Below are positions 1-6,416 of a stretch of 10,024 bases of DNA, piece by piece. The notes below the pieces were generated by a model that made no database searches, had not been told where the DNA came from, and saw nothing but the letters and a program-made list of their open reading frames with translations. Position 1 is the first letter of the stretch; every line of letters starts with the position of its first letter. Origin of the DNA: Spirogloea muscicola. Taxonomy: Eukaryota > Streptophyta > Zygnematophyceae > Spirogloeales > Spirogloeaceae. The stretch covers positions 253,159-263,182 of the forward strand of contig WELB01000145.1 of assembly GCA_009602725.1 (NCBI GenBank), in the 5' to 3' direction. A program made the position numbers and the translations under genes.

Positions 1-88
<88 letters not shown>

Positions 89-118
89 TCTCTCTCCATC
101 TCTCTCTCCCCCTCCTTC
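1..118. repeat. (TC)n microsatellite
   Basis: A pure TC dinucleotide run covers positions 1-84 (42 units) and begins at or before the window edge. It then decays into an interrupted CT/CCT tract to about 118. It lies about 300 bases upstream of the kinase gene start and could act as a pyrimidine-rich promoter-proximal or 5'-leader element, but nothing in the sequence proves a role. Confidence 0.95.
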
Positions 119-423
119 CCCCCCTCAACCACACCACGACACCACGCCGCCTGCCCACCTCCCTCCCTCCGCACTCACTTCCTGCCCAGTCCGTCTGTAC
201 AGCCCCAAAGCCGCCTTCATTCCCAGCTACCTCTGGCCGCCACCCATACCCGCCTGCATCCGAGCTCAACTGCTCTGACCGCGACAATGCAGAGCTTCAC
301 TCTGACGGCCGCATTTTGCCAGGACACCGACCTTGTGAACTCGGGGTTGGCTCTGCTGAGAAACCCGGCCGCTGGCGGTCTCTGAGCCCGGTGTTCCTTC
401 TGGCATTTGGCGGGGCCGGACTT
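119..423 (+). other. Upstream / 5' leader region of the kinase gene
   Basis: This stretch is C-rich to about 200 and then of mixed composition. I see no convincing TATA box or other core promoter motif. It contains a possible short upstream reading frame at 287-385, listed separately. The frame of kinase exon 1 is open for some distance upstream of 424 but has no ATG there, so 424 is the first AUG in frame. An unrecognised upstream exon cannot be excluded. Confidence 0.4.
287..385 (+). CDS. Possible 32-codon upstream ORF
   Basis: An ATG at 287 with A at -3 opens a 32-codon frame starting MQSFTLTAAF and ending at TGA 383-385. That is 38 bases before the proposed kinase ATG at 424 and in a different frame. 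If the transcript starts upstream of 287, this would be an upstream ORF able to reduce translation of the kinase. The hydrophobic, Ser/Thr/Ala-rich start could instead be a targeting-peptide exon, but I find no convincing splice pair joining it in frame to exon 1. It has no recognisable domain, so the call is weak. Confidence 0.2.
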   Translation: MQSFTLTAAFCQDTDLVNSGLALLRNPAAGGL

Positions 424-3223
424 ATGGCCCGCCGCGAGCTGCTGCATGCCGCAGCGCGACTGAGGTCCCTTGCCAACGGCACGCGACCCAAGTACTTGAG
501 CCAGGTGACTACGCAGCCTGACTTCCCGACACGGCCTGAGGAGGTCACTGATGAGTGGCTCACAGAGGTCCTGCGGCAGGTGCGCCACCAGTCCTCCTCC
601 ATCCTCTCCTCCCATTCCTGCATCTCTCTTTGAGGGTTAAACTTTAGGGTTAGCTTTTGAACCCTAAAGCCAAACAAAACCCCTAATCCTAGACCCCAGA
701 CCTTGATCCCCGACTCGTGCAGGCGGGCACACTCGGTCCCAGCTCGGCAGTCCGGGCGACGGCGTCGCAGCGCATTGGCAGCGGCGTGGGCCTCCTGAGC
801 CTCCTGCACAGGCTGACGCTCGCATACGACGGGTCGCCGCCGCCCGCCGGCGCGCCCGCCACGCTCGTCGCCAAGTTCGCGCACCCCTCGCCTGAGGTCC
901 GTCCTCCCTGCCTCCCTCCCACTTCCGTAATCCTTTCTTCTTCGTTGCTTCTCTGTCCATGCTCCTTCCCCCATCCGTTGTCCTCCTCGACTGTACCATA
1001 GCGGCCAACCTGCCCCGGCGCCAGGCGTCCAGATCCGCAGGATGGCCGGAGCCAACGGAAGCTATGCCCGGGAGGCCGGCCTCTACAACGTCATGGGCAC
1101 CCAGCCGCCGGTCCTGGCCGCGGCCGCTGCGGGACCAGCGGTGCCGCAGGCGCTGGCGCTACGCACGCCGGCCATCTACTGCAGCCACCACGACGCTGCG
1201 TCCGGCCACATGGTGCTGGTGATGGAGGACCTCGTCGATGCTGTGCCCCTGGACCAAGTCGCAGGCGCCACCCATGCGCAGGCAGCCACGGTCGTGCTGG
1301 ACGCAGCGCGCCTGCACGTAGGAGTTGCTCGAACATCCCTCCCTGCTCCCCACTCCAGCTCCTTCTCTGCAGCCGAACTCTCTGCGCTCTACCTCTCACC
1401 TCTCTCCATGCAGTCGTGGTCGGGCCATCAAGGCCAATGGAGCAAGAGACAACCAACTGTGGCACTTTCTACAACCGAGGCAGAGTACATGTCATGATGC
1501 AAGCCACCAAAGAAGCCATCTGGCCAACACTAAGGCACTAAGGCGTCTCTACAATGACTTCGGGTTGCACTAATCCTAATTCTCCTCTCATATTCAGCGT
1601 TAATTAAGGCTATTGATCAGCAATAAGGTCATTGGATCTTTTCGCTGAAAATAAGAGTAGGGTTAGGATTACTGAAATTGAACTCATTGTAGAGACGCCT
1701 TAGCCAGATGGCTTCTTTAGTGGCTTGTGTTGCTGAAATGTATTCTGCTTCTTTTGTAAAAAGTACCACAACTGGTTGTCTCCTATGCTCCAAGTGATGG
1801 CCCCTCCTCCAAGGATGAAACTAAGCAGTCGTTGACCAACATAAATGCTGCTGAAGGCAGATTGATGCCCACACTCGCTCCCTCCTTCCCCTCATCCCCT
1901 CCGCCCTCCTGCGCAGGCCCGGTTTTGGGGCAGCCCAGAGCTCGATGGGTGGGCGTGGCTGCCGAAGCTGGACGAGGAGCGCGTCAAGGCCTTCGATGCA
2001 GGGGAGTACACCACTGCATGGCCAACCTTCCTGGCCCTCTTTGGGGGGCTTGTGCCGCCAGCGCTGCGCGCCCTTCTGTCCCGACTTCCCGAGCACACCG
2101 CCGAGCTGCTCGACCACCTTGGCTCGCACCCCCGCACACTGCTCCACGGTGACCTCCGGCTTGACAATGTGTACGAGGTGCGCCGCCATCATGCTCTCCG
2201 TGCTGCATGATAGCTAGCCATCACTCTAGACTTTCGACCTCAGCCTTCCACTCCCAAGAGCCAAAGCTCTTCAGGGTGCCTTCTGCTCTACTCCATCTTC
2301 TGGTTTGGAGCTTGATGTAATCTGGACTGCCTGCGGCCTCACTGCTTGGGATTGGCCCGTACTCAGAGGAGCTGAGTCAAAGCCTCCGCAGAATCCGGTG
2401 GCAAGAGTGCTTTGAGTATCCTACCCTTGAGTCCCTGAGCGAGCAGGAGTTGATATAGTCAATCAAATATCATTGGAGCAGTCTTCGCATGGTGACATCT
2501 AAAGTTGGTCAAATTCAAGGTGTCAATTTCGAGGTGTCAATATCAATTCCACCTGTCCCTGTTCAGCGCCAGCTCTGCTCGCATTGCTGGTGTAAGCTCT
2601 GAGCCTCGAACTTCAACCCCTGGCATTCGCAGTTGCGACAGCAGGCGACTAGTGCCATCCTTGCCAAGGACAGCAGCAGCGGCGGCAGTGCTCGCAGCAG
2701 CAGCAGCAGCAGCAGGAATGGCGGCGAGTCAAACCTGCTGTACATGGACTTTGGGGATTGCGGAGCTGGCCGCGGCCCTGCTGACATCGCCTATTTCCTT
2801 AGCCAGAGCTGCGAGCCAGACCTGCGCCGTGGAGCTGAGCGCCGCCTCTGTGAGCGCAGCCTCACTGCACGCCGCTGTGGAGCAATACTTGCAGCAGCAG
2901 CTTTGTGGCCTGGCAGCGCTTGCAACTGACAAATGCATGTAGAGCTTACAGTGGCCCTCGCCTCCATTGCTGCAGTGGAGCTCTACTTACAGGAGCTGGA
3001 GGCTGTTGCTGAAGGTGGCGATGGCGTGTACACGCTCACTGACTGCTGGCAGGACTACCGCGTCGCAACACTCTACTACTTTGTGCTAGCCGTGAACCTC
3101 GCAGGGCACGTGCCACCAGACAGCGGCGGGTGTTCCCGCGTGCACGCTCTCGCAGCAGCCGTTGCCGTGCGCTCGCTGGCTGCAATTGTTGACCTTCGCT
3201 GCCTCGAGCTACTTGCTGTTTAG
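424..3223 (+). CDS. EcKL/CHK-type small-molecule kinase (APH fold), six exons
   Basis: Spliced model: 424-579, 723-896, 1033-1317, 1917-2177, 2633-2849, 2976-3223, giving 446 codons, slightly long for a family usually near 400. Introns 1-4 are phase 0 and intron 5 is phase 1. Donors are GTGCGC, GTCCGT, GTAGGA, GTGCGC and GTGAGC, and all acceptors end in CAG. Visible motifs in order: RPEEVTDEWLTEVLR near residue 40; a glycine-rich IGSGVGLLS loop near 70; VAKFAHPSPE with the likely ATP-site Lys103; YAREAGLYN with Glu124; hinge VLVMEDL at 171-177; HARFWGSPEL near 205; catalytic HGDLRLDN at 282-289 (Asp284, Asn289); YMDFGDCG with metal-site Asp331; DIAYFLSQS; and a C-terminal WQDYR helix. Known members phosphorylate hydroxyls on small molecules such as ecdysteroids; the algal substrate is unknown. 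A Ser-rich insert sits at residues 306-319. All key residues are present, so the gene may be functional. Splice sites are inferred. Confidence 0.8.
642..669. repeat. Telomere-unit hairpin in intron 1
   Basis: Intron 1 (580-722) contains a perfect 10-bp inverted repeat, CTTTAGGGTT at 642-651 and AACCCTAAAG at 660-669, around an 8-base loop. Each arm contains one plant-type telomere unit, TTTAGGG or its complement. A further CCCTAAT lies just downstream. These are only single units, so this is not a telomere array. It may be a scar of telomere-sequence insertion or simply an intronic hairpin. Confidence 0.7.
1422..1642 (+). mobile_element. Ty1/copia RNase H fragment, left fold-back arm plus loop
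   Basis: The + strand reads WSKRQPTVALSTTEAEYMS from about 1438, the classic copia RNase H block. After a one-base slip it reads QATKEAIW, and later LYNDFGL. Continuing, 1572 onward resembles the next conserved stretch (PTxIYSDNQxAI), with LIFSVN followed by an in-frame stop, G, another stop and SAIRSL. Compared with the opposite arm it has an extra 14 bases near 1530, from a short duplication around ACTAAGGC. There are no LTRs, integrase or reverse transcriptase nearby, so this is an isolated, non-coding relic of the pol 3' end. Confidence 0.85.
1643..1803 (-). mobile_element. Ty1/copia RNase H fragment, right fold-back arm
   Basis: The - strand reads GAITWS from near 1803. A two-base insertion then shifts the frame into RRQPVVV, and TKEAEYISATQATKEAIWL and RRLYNEFNFS follow, again the copia RNase H block. 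It pairs with 1422-1599 as an inverted repeat, closest over the EAIWLRRLYN codons. Reading on past 1649, similarity to the copia DNQ region degrades quickly, which suggests that the intervening loop belongs to the left copy. The fragment is non-coding in the host gene's sense orientation. Confidence 0.85.
2178..2632 (+). other. Intron 4 of the kinase gene
   Basis: This 455-base intron starts GTGCGC after the codons for DNVYE and ends GGCATTCGCAG before exon 5. The exon 5 frame is set by YMDFGDCG, and the phase-0 join works only with the acceptor at 2632. The later CAG triplets at 2700-2715 would break the frame with this donor. The interior is less GC-rich than the exons. It holds a 10-base direct repeat, AGGTGTCAAT, at 2518-2527 and 2532-2541, and two TGTAA motifs at 2316 and 2591. 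I see no transposon coding remnant. Confidence 0.6.
2676..2716 (+). repeat. AGC triplet repeat encoding a Ser-rich linker
   Basis: Exon 5 contains AGC runs that translate as DSSSGGSARSSSSSSR immediately before NGGESNLLYMDFG. They place a low-complexity, probably flexible linker between the catalytic loop and the metal-binding Asp of the kinase. Short-unit repeats of this kind change length easily. The CAG units also offer alternative splice acceptors close to the real one. Confidence 0.7.
2850..2975 (+). other. Intron 5 of the kinase gene
   Basis: Without this 126-base intron the frame runs into TGA at 2927-2929. Removing GTGAGC...TTGCTGCAG joins AERRL to ELYLQELEAV through a split Leu codon and restores the family's C-terminal helix leading to TLTDCWQDYR. 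The donor is close to the consensus. The intron sequence itself translates to a plausible-looking peptide in another frame, so an annotator could mistake it for exon. Confidence 0.7.
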
Positions 3224-3546
3224 CCCCTCTGCCTTGCCTGTCGGGCGCTGCTCCAGCAGGATGGCCCACCCTTATGCTGCCGCCGCAGGCAATGAAAGAG
3301 ACATAAAGCTGGGCAGCGTTTGTCGGGCCTACAGTCAAGGCCGACAAAGTGGTGGAGCTGCCGATAGTGAAGAGCATCCTGTATGGCTGCCCTCGAAACT
3401 TGGGGCGCTGGAGCGCCACCACGGAAGCTGGTGGCCTGACTTAGAGCGCTCCCAGCAGGTTTGTGAATAGCCAGAGCTTGCTAGGGCTGCAGCTTAAGAG
3501 CCTTTGGGCTGGCCTCTCACAATCAAGCGAGAGCCGCATTCTGTAA
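3224..3546 (+). terminator. Probable 3' UTR ending near TGTAA
   Basis: The sequence after the TAG at 3221-3223 has no recognisable coding region. A TGTAA pentamer at 3542-3546 is the first I noticed downstream of the stop and matches the green-algal polyadenylation signal, giving a 3' UTR of about 0.3 kb, a normal length for such genes. The cleavage site itself cannot be placed. Both strands contain short open frames here, but none shows a family motif. Confidence 0.4.
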
Positions 3547-3813
3547 CATGCAACCAAGTCCTGCGGAATGCTAGTGTGCCCCAAGCTGCCCCCCCACTGC
3601 GACGACGCGCGTCAACCAGTTGGGCCAGATGCCAGATGAGGGAGGACCATTTCATACTGTAGCCACTGTAGAAAGAGAGAAGGCTCGCGGTGCTCATAAT
3701 ATGAAAGGGAGGCCAATTTAAGCCAGTAAATTGTTCAGGCAAAAACTAATGCAAAACGTGAGGCTAAATGAGCAAGCCCCATGCTGAATGTGGCTAAGGT
3801 AAACAGTGTGACG
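3547..3813. other. Intergenic stretch with no recognised feature
   Basis: Base composition is more AT-rich here than in the flanks. I see no coding motif, RNA gene or clear repeat. It separates the kinase 3' end from the run of - strand retrotransposon ends that begins at 3814. Confidence 0.6.
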
Positions 3814-3850
3814 TTAGTAACCACGGGTGAGCAGAAGGCAGAAGGCAGAA
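3814..3850 (-). pseudogene. Short C-terminal relic of the LINE family (LLTRGY-stop)
   Basis: The - strand reads PSAFCLLLTRGY and then TAA at 3814-3816. The last six residues and the stop equal the ends at 3997 and 4729. At the DNA level 13 bases, CCACGGGTGAGCA, are shared exactly between 3821-3833 and 4736-4748. Upstream on the - strand the similarity fades within a few codons into a small GCAGAAG-type repeat. It is best read as a severely truncated 3' end, but the length is so short that independent origin is possible. Confidence 0.4.
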
Positions 3851-3996
3851 GGGCGAAAGCAGAGCCGGAGGGGGACTTCGGTACCCAAGGGGTCGAAACA
3901 AATGCGGCTGCTGATATTAAAGAATCGGCTGTTAAACTGCCAGCCATTGCATACAGGTGTCATGACGGAGCCACAGGCTAGGCAGACTGGGCGCCC

Positions 3997-4604
3997 TTAG
4001 TACCCCCGTGTCAGCAGTAGGAAGTCAGATGAGCTGAGGGGAGGAAGAGCAACCCCGCTGCGCCAGAGGCTGTTGCAAGGGCGCGACCAGCCCGGCGATG
4101 CAAAGCAAGCGCCTGGGACCGCTGTAGGCACATAGATAAACGCATGCGGTAGCAGGACACAAGACCCAAAGGCACCGAGCCTCCAGGAAGTGCTGCACCC
4201 TGTTCGCAGCGCCGCTGGTCAGCTTGAGATGCCAGCAGTGAGAGTAACGAGGACCACCGACCCCTGTAACACCCGTGGATGTCCATGGCCAGGGGGTGAA
4301 AGGTATCACCCGCCGGGTGGTCCTTGTATTTGTGCAACTTCTTCTGTTCGGCCACCTTCACGGCTTAGCCGGTCTCACAAGTTATGGGGTCCTTCTTCCG
4401 GAAGCTGTCGGTGAGGACGACGTCCATGAGGAGCCGCTTGCCACCTCCCAAGGGGACGCCAACCAGATCGACACGCCTCGTCCGAGGGACCCCATTGCGG
4501 AGTTGGACGGGCATCACCCCGGTGCTCTCCGATGCAACTTGATATCCTGCCTCTTTGACGATGCCATACATCGCGTCACATAGGAGGTTGTGGGAGCGGA
4601 AAGT
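3997..4604 (-). pseudogene. 3'-end fragment of RLE-class LINE (diverged copy)
   Basis: The - strand reading runs from TFRSHNLLCDAMYGI at about 4604 through EAGYQVASES and RRVDLVGVPLGGGKRLLMDV, where the R-x-D and the following D 15 residues on match the endonuclease-like motif of the larger copies. It then passes KYKDHPAGD and YRMRLSMCLQRSQALALHRR to AGRALATASG. It is interrupted by an in-frame TAA at 4365-4367 directly after ITCETG. A later slip near the end hides the terminal LLTRGY-stop, whose TAA is at 3997-3999. The RT domain and the Cys knuckle are absent. The product would be the C-terminal domain of a reverse transcriptase polyprotein. It is clearly related to, but more diverged than, the 5019-7784 pair, so it represents a different subfamily or an older insertion. 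Confidence 0.8.
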
Positions 4605-4728
4605 GCTCGCCCATAGAGAAGAGGGGCTGGCAAAGCCAGCCCACAAAGAATGGACAATGTCCAAAGCCAAAGAAAGAGGACCCGGAAAAGGACTACACTT
4701 CAAAACACAAGACGATGCAGTGGGAAGC
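4605..4728. other. Spacer between two LINE 3' ends
   Basis: This 124-base, purine-rich (+ strand) segment separates the end of one - strand LINE fragment (stop at 4729-4731) from the start of the next (about 4604). The open - strand frame across it has no family match. It could be 3' UTR of the upstream fragment or host sequence between serial insertions. Confidence 0.4.
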
Positions 4729-4941
4729 TCAGTACCCACGGGTGAGCAACATCAGGTCTGAGTAGCTCGCCGCAGGGAAAGAGGCACTCCGCCGAGACCC
4801 AGAGGTGGCGGCCATAGCACGGCCGGCGCGCATATGGACGGCGTAGGCAAGGGAGCGTTGAAACGATACCGCCAGGCGCATTCGGAATACCTGAGCAAGC
4901 GAACCGGCGGCGTTGAAGCTGGGCATCGGCCCTGGCCGACC
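4729..4941 (-). pseudogene. C-terminal LINE fragment ending LLTRGY-stop
   Basis: The - strand reads PSFNAAGSLAQVFRMRLAVS, FQRSLAYAVHMRAGRAMAAT and SDLMLLTRGY, with TGA at 4729-4731. The AAGSLAQVxRMRL block is shared with the apex of the large inverted repeat (AAGSLAQVYRMRL, 6375-6413), and HxRAGRAxAxxSG is shared with the 3997 fragment. It therefore shows what the C-terminus of this polyprotein should look like in a copy that still has it. Upstream, similarity disappears by about 4941, and 4942-5018 has no match I can see. It is only the last 65 or so codons, too short to function. Confidence 0.75.
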
Positions 4942-5018
4942 CGGCCGCCGGTCAATGGCTTGACGGGCAAGGCGCTGGAGATCCTGCCAGCGGCTGCCGA
5001 AATCCCCCTGGACATATC

Positions 5019-6416
5019 ATCCACCCTGGCGCTGCCGCCCCGGATGCCTGACTCTTGCAGACGGATTCACCCTCCTGGGGGTCCCCACTGGCGCGCCGTC
5101 CTTCGTGGAGGGGCAGCTGCGAGCCTACCTCGAGGAGCACCTCGAGCCTGCGGCCCGGCTCCCCGAGCTGCAGGTTATGCAGCTGGCTCTGGCCATGTTG
5201 ACCAAGGCCATTGCGCAGAGACCCCAGTATCTGACGCGGGCCACCCTGCCGTCCCCAGGGGCGCTGGCGGCGTACGAGGGTTCCGATGCAGGCATGATGA
5301 CGAGCCTGGCGGCCCTGGTCCGCCGCCAGGGCTTCCCCCAGTCGCCTGCCGCTCGTCATCAGGCGACGCTACCCCTCAGTTACGGCGGTCTCGGCTTGCG
5401 CCCGCTCGTCCGTTCCTGCCGGGCGGCGTACCTCGGCAGCTGGGCGCAGACAGCCACCTCCGTGGCCCAGCACTTCTTGGTCAACGGCCGGCGTGCGCTC
5501 GAGCAGGCGGTAGTGGAGGTAGAAACGGGTGTGCTGCCTTTCCTACGCTCCGCCGACCAGGAGCTGCTCGCGGCGCACCCGGACCTGGCGAGCCAGGCGG
5601 TCTCCTTTGCGCACCTTGCGCACACCGTCCTGCGCGTCCAAGCGCGCTTTGCAGCCGCGATGGACAAGGCCGCCTTCACCACCACCTTGCTGCAGCTCCT
5701 GGAGGCCAACCTGCGCGGGCGCGCCAGACTCCACATCGGCCTCTTCCCCGGGGGCCGCGGCGTGGCTCCAGGCCCTCCCCCTCAACGACGCCCTCACTCT
5801 CCCGGACGAGGTATTTTGCAGTGCCGTCCACCGGCTGGGCCTGCCGCCGCCATGTCTCCAAGGTGTGCGTCAGTGCGAATGTGGCGAGCGAGGGGCCGAG
5901 CCTGGGGAGCTGGCCGCTCATGTTCTGCGCTGATCCCACGGTGGAGAGCGGACAGCGGCCCACGACCGCCTCCGGGATGCGATGCATGGCATCCTGGTGG
6001 AGGCTGGCTTCTCGGTGGCGGCGGAGAACTCCGCCGTCATGCCGCTCCAGCAAAGGGCCGACAGTCTCCACGCACGTCGCGTAGACCTTGTGGCCTCCCC
6101 ACAAGCCGGCGGGCCACGTCTTATCCTGGACGTGGTGACCACAGACGCATACGACCGCTCACACCCAGCCCGATGTGCCATCAAGGCTAGGTTTGCGGTC
6201 GCCTGCGCCGCTCGAGCTAAGGAGCTCAAATATGCTGATCATCCGCGGGAAGACGAGTGCCCGCTGGCTAGCGACACGCATTTGTGGCGTTGGGCGCTGG
6301 GTGGCTCGAGCTGCTCAATCAGCTCGCCCGCCACGCCATCGTCCGCCGCTTCCACGGGGAGCCGGTGGCCTTTCCTGCAGCCGGATCGCTAGCGCAGGTG
6401 TACCGGATGCGCTTGG
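5019..6416 (+). pseudogene. LINE C-terminal half, + strand copy (left arm)
   Basis: The + strand reads the region after the RT palm: MEGQLRAYLEEHLEPAARL from 5105, then AQRPQYLTRATLPSPGALAA, LGLRPLVRSCRAAYLGSWAQ, EVETGVLPFLRSADQELLAA and FAAAMDKAAFTTTLLQLLEA. An extra base near 5734 shifts the frame to WLQALPLNDALTLPDEVF and the Cys knuckle QCECGERG...AAHVLR. The knuckle's last Cys codon is a TGA stop at 5931-5933 where the right arm has TGT. The frame then continues through HDRLRDAMHGILVEAGF, ARRVDLVASPQAGGPRLILD and KYADHPRED, then slips again near 6260. The family function would be LINE reverse transcriptase with a C-terminal restriction-like endonuclease, making DNA copies at a nicked target. 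No RT palm is present here. It ends at the inverted-repeat apex without the family C-terminus. Confidence 0.85.
6391..6416. repeat. Apex spacer with 6-bp inverted repeat
   Basis: The 26 bases between the arms contain AGCGCA at 6391-6396 and TGCGCT at 6408-6413, exact reverse complements, followed by TGG and then the first base of the right arm. In frame the spacer still reads SLAQVYRMRL when joined to the left arm, so it is native sequence of the + copy and not filler. It is the place where a 3' end could have folded back and primed synthesis. Confidence 0.75.

Larger units (their letters stand above)
1422..1803. repeat. Copia fold-back inverted repeat (arms 178 and 161 bp, 43-bp loop)
   Basis: Arm 1422-1599 and arm 1643-1803 are imperfect reverse complements around the loop 1600-1642. 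The outer ends match as GGGCCATCA with TGATGGCCC and the inner ends as TTCAGCG with CGCTGAA. Because the pair lies in intron 3 of a + strand gene, the pre-mRNA should be able to form a long imperfect hairpin. Hairpin formation is inferred; the complementarity is visible. Confidence 0.85.
1318..1916 (+). other. Intron 3 of the kinase gene, with retroelement insertion
   Basis: This 599-base intron starts GTAGGA directly after the codons for LDAARLH and ends CTCCTGCGCAG before ARFWG. Joining them restores the family motif LHARFWG. It is about four times longer than introns 1, 2 and 5 because it holds the copia fold-back at 1422-1803. The flanks, 1318-1421 and 1804-1916, are pyrimidine-rich and look like original intron. 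A TGTAA lies at 1755-1759 on the transcribed strand, which could favour premature polyadenylation. Confidence 0.75.

Noticed and set aside
642-669. Telomere or subtelomere
   Set aside because: There is only one unit per arm, with no tandem array.
297-1055. 252-codon - strand open frame over the start of the kinase gene
   Set aside because: It runs through exons and introns alike of the + strand gene and shows no motif; splice signals and family motifs support the + strand.
2505-2942. 145-codon + strand open frame, with HAAVEQYLQQQLCGL resembling a kinase helix
   Set aside because: YMDFGDCG is in another frame, and the matching part lies inside intron 5. Splicing gives RRLLELYLQELEAV, a better fit. 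A frameshift in the kinase is therefore not needed.
3036-3422. 128-codon - strand open frame overlapping the kinase 3' end
   Set aside because: Half of it is antisense to exon 6, and the rest has no recognisable motif.
4275-4583. 102-codon + strand open frame
   Set aside because: It is the complement of the - strand LINE fragment with RRVDLVG...LLMDV, which has clear family similarity.
4834-6084. 416-codon open frame on the + strand
   Set aside because: It overlaps the left LINE arm but is out of frame with every recognised motif, and its Arg/Pro/Ala-rich product has no domain.
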